A stretch of DNA of 64,000 bases from NCBI GenBank assembly GCA_963457665.1, contig OY735215.1, positions 28,287,597-28,351,596 on the forward strand, written 5' to 3'. This document shows, in pieces, positions 24,005 through 35,200 of the stretch. The stretch comes from Thysanoteuthis rhombus (taxonomy: Eukaryota; Mollusca; Cephalopoda; Oegopsida; Thysanoteuthidae). Position 1 is the first letter of the stretch. Every line of letters starts with the position of its first letter. The notes beneath the pieces were generated by a model. That model worked only from the letters and a program-made list of their open reading frames with translations. It did not search any database and had not been told where the DNA came from. The position numbers and the translations under genes are program-made.

Positions 24005-24300
24005 TCTAACCAACTCTTTTTTGACAACAGCAGCCGAACAGTAAATGCCTCGGTAGTGAGCAGTTCATGATCACTTTGCACTAACGCCCTTGGGAAAAGC
24101 ACAAACCCATCTCTCCTTCCCCCGGCTATGGGTAAATAGAGCAGACTGGGCTTTCCGGCCATGGTAGTCTGGGAGATTACTGATACCAAACCAGTCTGAA
24201 AAGGGCTCCATCAGGCTTTCCTTGCTTTAGTCACACCCGTGATGAAATCATCTGTGGTGCCCCAATGACCTTGCATTGGGTTACAGGATAGTAAAAAGTA
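24005..24300 (+). repeat. SINE family B, plus-strand copy
   Basis: cactaacgcccttgggaaaa, then ccccggctatgggtaaatag aligns with the minus strand of 62630-62995 (tactaatgccctctggaaag, then ccctgctatggataaatag) and partly with the minus strand of 50075-50185. It lies just downstream of the CUB gene stop codon, possibly within its 3' UTR. Confidence 0.65.
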
Positions 24301-24603
24301 AAAGTAAAATAACTATTGAACACAAAGAGTGGGGAAATAGATTAGACAATTAGTCATTCGATATAATATGCTCGGTTCCATTAGACATAGGCTTCTATGC
24401 GCGTTTTTGTTTTTAATAAGACATATTTTACAATAATTATACTTAGATATTTATGGTTGTTATCGTTTTAGTTCTTGAGTTTTTGCTTTTTTTATCCCAA
24501 TGACTAGTGATATCTACACTTGAAATGATTTGAAAGACTTGGCATGAGGCTTAGAAATCCACAGACACACTCCGATCCAGAGAATTATACGGAGGAAAGA
24601 TCA

Positions 24604-24986
24604 TCAGCAGTCCAGTGCACCACTCGTTGATCCCATCGCAGGTTTGGATGGAGCCCCACCCACAGCACCTTTCACTTCAGTAGGCGTAGTAGAAGCTTCA
24701 GAGGCAGCTGTGGGGGTGGCTTCGGCAGTGGTAGTGGTGCTGGCAGCTGGAGCAATGTCAGTAAATCCTCCAAACAGAGTTAGTCCTGTGGCAGGTCGGC
24801 AGGTTGGCATTGATATTGCTTCCTCATACGAAGGAGGAGAGCAATCGAGGTCTATGTTGGAGTCCGTGGCAGTGTCAAGTACCACTGTCCCGTTCTGGCC
24901 ACCATAAATGATGTGGACATGTGGTTCGTTGTCAACTGGAATGTTATTCTGTGGAGAGGAATGGATGTGACGATTATGAAGATCAA
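24604..24986 (-). CDS. CUB gene last coding exon (PPSY tail)
   Basis: 383 bp, acceptor ttttcttccag, stop TGA at 24604-24606. It encodes DLHNRHIHSSPQNNIPVDNE, HVHIIYGGQNGTVVLD, DCSPPSYEEAISMPTC and a Thr/Ala/Pro-rich low-complexity C-terminus ending SGALDC. PPSY sits at residues 309-312 of the longer form, 294-297 of the shorter. Confidence 0.87.
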
Positions 24987-27070
24987 CTGGAAGAAAAAGA
25001 AAAAAATCAGAGTTAGAAAATCAAGAATATACGTATGCAAACGAGAATGGCAGCTTACCAGGCTTTCGGGAAAAATAAAGGGGAAAAAAAATAAAGGAAA
25101 AATGAGGGGAAAAAAGGAGGGAGAACGGAGAGGGGGAAGGGAGAACGGAGAGAGGGGGGAAGAGAAAGGAGAATGGAGAGGGGGGGAAGAGAAAGGAGAA
25201 CGGAGAGGGGGGGGAAGAGAAAGGAGAACGGAGAGGGGGGGGAAGAGAAGGGAGAACGGAGAGGGGGGGAAAGAGAAAGGAGAACGGAGAGGGGGGGAAA
25301 GAGTAGGGAGAACGGAGAGGGGGGGAAAGAGTAAGGAGAACGGAGAGGGGGGGAAAGAGTAAGGAGAACGGAGAGGGGGGAAGAGAAGAGAGAACGGAGA
25401 GGGGGGGAAGAGAAGGGAGAACGGAGAGGGGGGAAGAGAAGGGAGAACGGAGAGGGGGGGAAGAGAGGGGGGGAAGAGAAGGGAGAACGGAGAGGGGGGG
25501 AAAGAGAAAGGAGAAGGGAGAACGGAGAGGGGGGGAAAGAGAAAGGAGAACGGAGAGGGGGGGAAGAGAAAGGAGAACGGAGAGGGGGGAAAGAGAAAGG
25601 AGAACGGAGAGGGGGGAAAGAGAAAGGAGAACGGAGAGGGGGGGGAAGAGAAAGGAGAACGGAGAGGGGGGGAAAGAGAAAGGAGAACGGAGAGGGGGGG
25701 GAAAGAGTAGGGAGAACGGAGAGGGGGGGAAAGAGTAGGGAGAACGGAGAGGGGGGGAAAGAGTATGGAGAACGGAGAGGGGGGGAAAGAGTAGGGAGAA
25801 CGGAGAGGGGGGGAAAGAGTAGGGAGAACGGAGAGGGGGGGAAAGAGTAGGGAGAACGGAGAGGGGGGAAAGAGTAGGGAGAACGGAGGGGGGGGGAGAG
25901 TAGGGAGAACGGAGGGGGGGAAAGAGTAGGGAGAACGGAGAGGGGGGGAAAGAGTAGGGAGAACGGAGAGGGGGGGAAAGAGTAGGGAGAACGGAGAGGG
26001 GGGGAAAGAGTAGGGAGAACGGAGAGGGGGGGAAAGAGTAGGGAGAACGGAGAGGGGGGGAAAGAGTAGGGAGAACGGAGAGGGGGGGAAAGAGTAGGGA
26101 GAACGGAGAGGGGGGGAAAGAGTAGGGAGAACGGAGAGGGGGGGAAAGAGTAGGGAGAACGGAGAGGGGGTGGAAAGAGAAGAGAGAACGGCTTTTTTGC
26201 CCATAAACTTTAGTTACCATATCAAAAGATTTGGTAGCCATTTTGTTCAATTTCACCAAAAATTCCTAATTCAACTTCAAGCCTAACAGTGAACTGAAGA
26301 TGTGAGCAAACTGAAACTTTCAGAGGTTGTTTGTACTTGCCAATTGTATAATGCAGGGTCTGCTTATTGTTCAGTGTATAATACATATAGTGTGCGTATA
26401 TGCACAGTGGTACAATTTACATAAGTCTTCTGATTTGATAGACATTGTGCCTTACCAATTTGGCCACAAGAGACAATCAGTAGACACCATTCATTACAAT
26501 AAAAAGTACCAAAAAGAAGATGATGAAAAGAAAAACAAGTTAAAAATTAATAAGGATGATATTATTGTCTACTTCTCCTAGGTGTAAACAAACAATATGT
26601 TATCAAGTACAAATCAGAGAATGAAGAATTAAACTAAACTTGAATGACACTTGGTGATTGGCTTCTGTGACCTAACCAGTGAGGCACTCTCTATGTTATA
26701 TATGCTCTAAAAAAATACAGAATGTACATTCAAAACTTGTTGGAGGCTACCTCTTTATTTACAGTCCATCCAGCTCACTTAATAGTCATAGAAAGTAAAA
26801 CCAATCAGAACATTACAATAAAATGCAACAATAACAGGGTTTGTTTTTTTTATAAATAGTCAGAAATTAATGATTCTGTAAACGTTTCATCTTGCAAATA
26901 GTGGCCATAAATGCTGAACAGTACTTTTCACTGAAAATAAAAAAAGGTTGATTTATAATTTCATCAAAAGAAATTTTTTTTTAAACTGAAATGATCTCCC
27001 ACTTTTTAAACAAATATATAGCTAACAAAGGTCAAGAAAAAATGCAGGAGGTACCGTCAATACTAAACCC

Positions 27071-27132
<62 letters not shown>

Positions 27133-27289
27133 CAATAACTTGAATAATGCAGTTCTGAGTTGAACAGATAAAGAATTGCCGAACAAATTAATGTAAGTAA
27201 GTATAAGCTGGAAGAAAAAATACTTTAATTTTAATATTACCTTACATTTTGAAACCAATTTGACCGCACTATTCAAGGTATAGCTCTGA

Positions 27290-27355
<66 letters not shown>

Positions 27356-29257
27356 GAACAGGATTTCCGTTGCAAGATTTAACAAAAGCAGAAGTTGGGA
27401 AGGAGATGGATGGAAAGGATAACACAGGGCAGAAGGACTGGCCACTTGGGTTTTGCAAGAAGCATGCAGGAATTTGTCTCAACCATAAATGTCAGCTCCA
27501 TTTAATGGACAGACCACTTATAACTCAGTAGTGAGCCGTATTCACAGGCACACATGTAACAAAGGTTATTCTGTCTTCTCTTATATGCGAGGTTGTTCTC
27601 CAATCCTTCTTGAACAAAAGTATCCACTCTAGCCTGATTTTTTACACCTGTGTACAAGGCTAATGTATGCAGCTTCTTTCAATTTTCTCACCTACCAAAT
27701 ATATACATATCATTGTGAATGGGTTGGAACTATCAGTATATTTGCTACCCATATCGTTTCAGTTTACAGCCATTTTCTGGTTTGCACTACCAAGGAAGAA
27801 AAAGAGAAACTAATCCTTTTTTTTTTTTCATACGTATTGTTTATCTGAAGACAGCTAAAACACGTACTGGCTGAAAAATTGGGGAGACGGGCTAAATTAG
27901 AAATGTTTATGTCTTGCGGGCCCAAGTGAATAGAAAATGGAACAATGCAAAGCTTTGGAAACAGCTTGTTTTTTTTTAATTACTTCAATGCTTTTTTTTT
28001 CATTATAGGAGTATATACAGTATCATCCATAAATAAGTACACCCTTGCCAATTCCTTTCCAAAAGTTAATTCTCTTCAAAACCAAACACACCAGGATTTT
28101 ATATTTCATAATATGAATATGTAGCAGTCCAAAAATGAGTACACCTCACGCAAAAGAAGATATTTGAAATCAACTTTTGAAATGGCTACCTCTATTTTCT
28201 ATCACTGCTCGTAGTTTTGATGACATCAACATCACTAGATTTGTACAACCAGTTTCTGAAAGGTTTCTCCACTCCAACAGGATCCATTCCTTCAAGTCTA
28301 TCTTGTTGGTTGGTTGTCGTTTTTCTACTTTCCGTGTCAGTACATTCCTCAAGTGCTCAATTGGATTTAAATCCAGTGACCTGCTAAGCAATTCAAGCAT
28401 TTTAACCTTTTGCTTCTTCAGAAACTGTTTTCTCCTTAAAAGAATGTTTGGGATCATTGACATGCTAGAATTCAGCTCTTCTTCCCAAGCTTTTAGATGA
28501 AGGCAAAAGGTTTTCTTTCAATATTTTAACCTAATCTTCAACATTCAATCGATGAGAAGCAGCTCATCAGTGCCATTGGAGCTCATACAACCCCAAGACA
28601 ATTGACGTTTCCTACACCACCACACCTAACCAAACGCTTTCCCTTGTACACCTCGCCATGACATTGCCAAACTTGTCGGATGCTATCAGACCCAAATGCA
28701 TTGATTTTTGTTTCATCTGACCAAAGTGTACAGTCCTATAACTTTGAATTTTCATCTTTATTTTCCCCGTGCAAACTTTAAATGAGTCTGTTTGTGTCTC
28801 CTTGTCAGCAGTGGTTTCCCCACTCAGTTTCCAGCTATGTAAGCCTATCTTGTTCAGGGCACTTTTTTGTTTGTTGCACATTCACAGCACATACTTTTTT
28901 TTCACTTTAGGAGCATCATCTGCACCCGATTTTCTTTGGTCTACATCAACCGATCTCCTGATATAACAAATAGATCTTAGGGTCAGCTTAATTGGTCAAC
29001 CTGATCGCTTTTGTACACCAACTTTTCCACTAATGCACAATTTTGGCAAAACATTAGTCTAGTAATTATTTTTTGGTAACTGCTGTTCAGTTTGCGCTAA
29101 CTAATAATAGTTCCTTCAAACTAGGGGAGACTTCTTGCCCACATGGAGCCATTTCTGAACTAAACATCTGTAAATTGAAAATTATATCTTTTTGAGAACT
29201 ATTCAAACATTGCAGGCTCTATTTATATTCAAATTTATTCTAATCCCCTACAAGAAA

Positions 29258-29297
<40 letters not shown>

Positions 29298-32200
29298 AAT
29301 GAAATGACTTTTTTGTAGGGGTGTACTTATTTTTGGACAGTAATATATATTTTTGGTTAGTGTCAATGCTATAGAGTTTGGTAATAAATAATACCTAATG
29401 ATATCCATCTAGATCTATAAGAAATGATGAAATCTTCATATGCTTGGTTGAGAAGAAAATAACCTATTCATGAAATAATTGGTAGAGGGTGTACTTATTT
29501 ATGGGCAATACCTTACCTACATAAGCTTCCATGTACTATCAATTAACTATAAAACTATTGAAGGGGGAGCATTGTTTAATTGCTATTCACATTTTGAATA
29601 TACTAATAAGACAGCAGGAATGCCTTGTGTTTCAGCTATAAAAGACTGTTTTCTTTGAGGCCACAGCACAAATGAGAGTATTGCTCAGTTTCCCAATACT
29701 ATGATCTGCAAGGCCAATCGAGCGCTTCAACCGTTTGCTTCTTCAGAAACCATGTTGTCTTTTTAGAGGAATGTCTTGGATCATTGTCATTGTCATTGTC
29801 AACAGGCTTTCTTTCAATATTTCAACGTAATCTTTAGCATTCATGATTCCACCAATGAGAAGCAACTCACCAGTGGCATCAGAGCTCATACAATTCTATT
29901 GTTCACAAACCAAAGATAGATAAGGAAGAAAAAAACACCACATATTCAACCAAGTCAGTGAAGCAGAAGAAATGTGGCTGTTAACCACATTTGCCATCCC
30001 CTGGTCTTAACCAGTAGTCACCAAGGGTTTTTAAAAAAAAAATTTCTTGGTTCATGAAAAGTAGAGTCTAACAGAGAACCTTGATCAAAATAGTTAATAT
30101 TAAGTAGAACATTAACATTATATAAAACATTTTGGTTTGACAAAAATTCCATTTTGTGAACATCAAACCATTCCGGCTCTCTGGAGATTGTTGCAGAGAG
30201 ATGAATACAGTTGTCATGATAAAATGATGAGATGAGATTATGTTTAAAATATGTGCTTGCAAAAAAACATGAGATAATTTTGTTTGTTTACATTAAGTTT
30301 CATTATCAATTTACAGCACACTAATCAAACGATATGTTTTAATCCCACTTGGCTTAGAAATACAGCAAGTCACTGAAAAGATGTGTAGCATATTCCTTCT
30401 ACTATCAGATTCAACGGTTCTTTATAAGTCTCTCATTAATATTTGAGGTTCATATTGCGAAAAAAGGTTGGAGATCATTCGTCTAAATAAACAACTTGGT
30501 GATAATGACTCCTCTGAAAATTACACAAGCAATCCTACAGTAGTGTTTTAATTGTAAAGGGTTCGGGTTAGCCTGATCCCATTATCAAATTCAACTCTTT
30601 AGTAGGAGACTATCTCTAATCAATCTGTTTTCCTACGATATTGAAAAAAAAAATTTCTTTCCAAAATAAATCACTGAAAATACAAAGACATGCTTGCATA
30701 TAAATTTTTTCTTCAGAGTATTGAAGATGGCCACATAAAAATTACAATCATGCTACAAAATACAGAAATATCTTTCTTTCGAGTTAATTAAAACAAAAAA
30801 TATCTTGATATATGGTTTTTGGATAGGTTTTCAATAACTCCACCAATGATCATCTCCCTTGCCTGCAACTACCACAAACAATCACCAACACAAATTTGTA
30901 CAGCACAAATAAAACTCAAATAACACCAAGAGCAAAAATGCATGATGGGTAACAAGATCACCAGCTCAGGGGTCAGAAGCCAACAGGCTAAAGTCCTGTA
31001 CTTACTTAAATAGCACTGCGGCTCATAACTCAGTAGTGAGCCATATTCACCTAAAAGAAAACAACATATGAAAAACAGTTGTTATTTGAGATAAAGTCTT
31101 TCCAGCTGAAGAAAATTGTTTCATTAAAATGGAAATTTTGTCTTTCTCAATGAATTTGACTCAAATAAAACAAATATGGAGTCCATCCTGACTCTTCCTT
31201 GTAACAACTTTCTTGCAAGAAAGAGAATGGATGAAACAGGTGTTGTTTTTCGAAGAGTTTTCCAGACAATTCAACTCCTTGTCATTTGTATCATGAACAC
31301 AACATTACAACCAATTCATTCTATGGCCTTTTTCAGGTATTATATCCAAATGTGATGGTAAGAACAGAATAGCATTAGTAGCTACATTACAACGTAGGAT
31401 TCAGGTATTGTTGATTTCTTCCTCTTTCCTCGTTAGGCTTGGATTTCCATACCTTGTCCCTGGTGAGCAGTGACAGCCACATTGGGTTGAACTCTGCATT
31501 TGTCTGACTTACACTCAGTCGACATGAGCTGTCTCCTTGATTTTCTTCCAGTTTCTAAGAATATTCTGTTCATTACCATCATTAGAAAATTCCATATACC
31601 ACCATCACATTTAGATGTTGCACCTGAAAAAGGCCGTAGGATGAATCGGCCGAAATGTTGCATTTATAACACGAACAAGAAGCTCAATCGTCTGAAAAAC
31701 TCTTCGATTGTTAATGAACCTTCTCAAAACTATAGAGAGAAGTGTTATTTTGTTTTGTCTGCAAACTTCTAGTACAGGTATCCCCCACTTTGTGAAAATT
31801 CACTCTACGCCCAGTTCGCATTCATAAAAAAAAAAAAAAAAACAGGTAAAAGTGTAGTGTTCAGCAGTTGTATTACATTGAGACTGCTACTACTCAGTCT
31901 CCTGTACCTCCTACCACCATAACTTACAATGACTCAGCCTAACATACCATCATCATCATCATTCAGCAAGGGGTCACAGGGATGTTCAAAAATGTTTCCC
32001 TCATAAGTTAATGGTAATTGCTTCTTTGCTTAATACCATTCTAGCTTACAAAAGTTTTTTTTTAAGATAAGCTCCACTTTCGGATAGTAGGGGAAATCTG
32101 TGTGCAAAAAGATAATCATGTGTGCTGCACACAGGAACATATAGACATATATTCCAACAGAAATATTCGCATTAATTCCCGACCACTGATAATTCCTTTT

Positions 32201-35200
32201 TTCCTGAATCTCAATGCATTTCTACAGTAAAATCATTTATAACAGATTTTGGTAATCCTTGGTTATCTGGTCTGAAAATACAAAAGCATAAACCTTGCTA
32301 GAAGTTATCCCCCTTGATGGCTGAAAATGGCTAGATCTAAATCTTTTTTGTTTTCATTTCCAGTTAACTTCAATGCTAAAAATGTTATATTCAATCCAAA
32401 ATTCATACAAAGGGTTAGGATTAAGGGTAAAAGTAAGGTTATGATTAGGAATTTTGGAACAGTATCTTAGATTTGAAGAATGGTAGCTTACAGCAAGAAG
32501 ATTACTTGAAGTGTACATAAAAAATAGCTGGAAATGACACTTCTACTCATTTAACGCATCAAGGGGGATAATTTTTTAACAATCTTCATACCATTGTTTT
32601 TTTTAGGACAAAATAACCCAGGATTACCTATGTTCCGAGAGTAAAAATAATGCTACCAAATAATAATCATGTTCTGTCAGTAACACATTTGTTCCGGACC
32701 ACTGATCCTTTTTTTCTCATTTGCAATACATTTCTATTGTAAAATATTGCCACCAAAAACGCATCTATATCCTGTCAGTTAGGCTTACATTAATTCCTGA
32801 TCACTGACAGTACCCCCCCCCATATTTTCCTACGCAACATACAGATTGATTGCTGAAACTAGTTAAAACAAAATTTTAGGTAAAAAGAATAAAATTTCCT
32901 TACTGCCAGAAATAACGAGGAAACCACAAAAGCAAAGCAGGGGAGTGATGGAGTAGAGGTAAAGTCAGTCAGTCACAATAAGAACCCTTCAAAATATACG
33001 CTGGATTCAAATACAGTCAGTGCTTTGAAAAGGAGGGGGGAAAAAAAAGCAGAAAAAAATCCTCTACACCTACCCCAACATCAAAGTTCGATTTCAATAT
33101 ACATGTAATTATTAGAGTGAATGAAGATTCTGATATATTTAACGAACTCTACCCATCATATCAGTTCACATACACCAGCTAATATATATCATACAAATAT
33201 GAACACACTAGATGTGTACATATATAAGTCTATACATATATGCTGTATAATTATCATTATCCCAGTGTAAGTTTGCAGGCCTATTACTCACCATTCATTA
33301 GCGTTTGTGTCCCCACCGTACTCCGAGGATGGTTTGCGCCAGGGAACCTGTGTCTGACCCGAGGTGTGCATGGTTCGCCTGTGTCCAGGTTTGCTGATGT
33401 CTCCAGCCATCTCGACTGCCGCATTAGATAATATTTATAACCCAAACCACAGCCTACAAGCAGGACAGCTATTACCAAGCCAATTATTATCAAGAGAGTT
33501 TTGATGGAAGTTGTATGGACTGGAGGGCCGGCTGGAATATAAATAATATGAAATAACAATATTTTTCAGATGAAGTAAAACTTAATCCACACATATAAAA
33601 TAAAAATATGTATCCAAATATATATAATTTTCTCATAACACTTTTCAATGAGTTCACATATACTACACTATTCTCAAGTAGAGTGCACTGATACTACATT
33701 CCAATTCTAGGCAGAGGGCCTGGAGCAACATTTTGATCCTAGACAGAGCGCACAGATACACTGACATCAGATGCTTGATACAGGCATACCACTGATTATC
33801 CTGGGAATAGATGGTCTGGCACCCATTTTACTCAAGACAAAATACTACCCTGCAGTGGTTGTTACTGCTCCATCAATTAAAAAATAATAATTTGTCCTAA
33901 TGAAGAGTTTTCCACATTCTTCACTCATACCGGGAATCGAACCCGAGATCTTCCACGTATGAAGCAGGCCCATTTTACTTGGGACAAAATACTATCCTGT
34001 AATGGTTGTTACTGCTCCAACAATTATATAATGATAATAGTTTGTCCTAATGAAGATTTTTCTGCATCCTTCACTCATACAGGGAATCGAACCAGAGACC
34101 TTCTGCGTGTGAAGCAGACAAGCTAATCATTCCTTTATCTGAGCAGACACAGAAAATCAGAGGTGTATCTGTAATTGTTTTTTCTCAAGAATGCACCCAC
34201 GAATATCAAGAATACACCCACAAATATTAATTGCGAATATTCTGTTCTCTTCATCCGTCAAATAAACCAACAACTATTAGTTAAATCATCATATTTGCTG
34301 GCCTAAAAGATGGCAATTCAAAAAAAATTTTTTAAGTAGAAAAAAAGGTATCCAATAATCAGACTGCATCCAATAAGATGGTTTTATGGATAGGAGATGA
34401 ATCAGTAAAAGCTCAAGCTATACAGCCGGTGGATTAAGAATTATAGTAAAAAGTATTCTATTACACACGTGTCCCATGGGCTGTCTCTTACATTCAATGA
34501 TTTACAGTGATAATACATTGATGTAAGCAACGTTATCCAGTAAGGAATTGAAGCAACCCAATTTAACAATAGATAACCTTGATTTTTAAGGTCAATGAGG
34601 ATAGTAGCCATTTCATGTTGATTATGGCACATCTCCATTAAACTCTGGCCATGTGGCACAAGACCAAAGTTCATACATACCCCCCCCCCACACACACACA
34701 CACAGCTAGGTTAACAGCCTCAAGATCACAGGTGATTATGTATAAGCTAAAGGCAAAAAAATCACATTTTTTGAATGAAATAATTTAAAGAATCTAGTTT
34801 AGAAATGCCAACTTCCATGGAAGAGTTAGAGTTCATTCTTTAATCATATAGAGGGAGGGAGAAAAGAAAGGATGGAGGGAGAGAGAGAAAAGAAAGGAAG
34901 GGGGGAGAAGGAGAAAAGAAAGGAAGGGAGGAGAAGGAGAAAAGAAAGGAAGGGGGGAGAAGGAGAAAAGAAACGAAAGGGGAGAAGAAGGAGAAAAGAA
35001 ACGAAGGGGGAGAAGAAGGAGAAAAGAAACGAAGGGGGAGAAGAAGGAGAAAAGAAACGAAGGGGGAGAAGAAGGAGAAAAGAAACGAAGGGGGAGAAGA
35101 AGGAGAAAAGAAACGAAGGGGGAGAAGAAGGAGAAAAGAAACGAAGGGGGAGAAGAAGGAGAAAAGAAACGAAGGGGGAGAAGAAGGAGAAAAGAAACGA

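Noticed and set aside
24852-26259. Minus-strand open frames of 412-450 codons, Ser/Pro/Phe/Leu-rich
   Set aside because: They are translations of the 28-bp G/A minisatellite in overlapping frames; 28 is not a multiple of 3 and both frames stay open only through composition.
33900-34130. Functional tRNA-Val gene
   Set aside because: The tRNA-like head is followed by a SINE body, the 5' half is diverged and an acceptor stem is not evident.
34441-34701. 86-codon minus-strand frame beside the SINE dimer
   Set aside because: Diverse residue content but no recognisable domain, and no splice sites matching the CUB gene phases around it.
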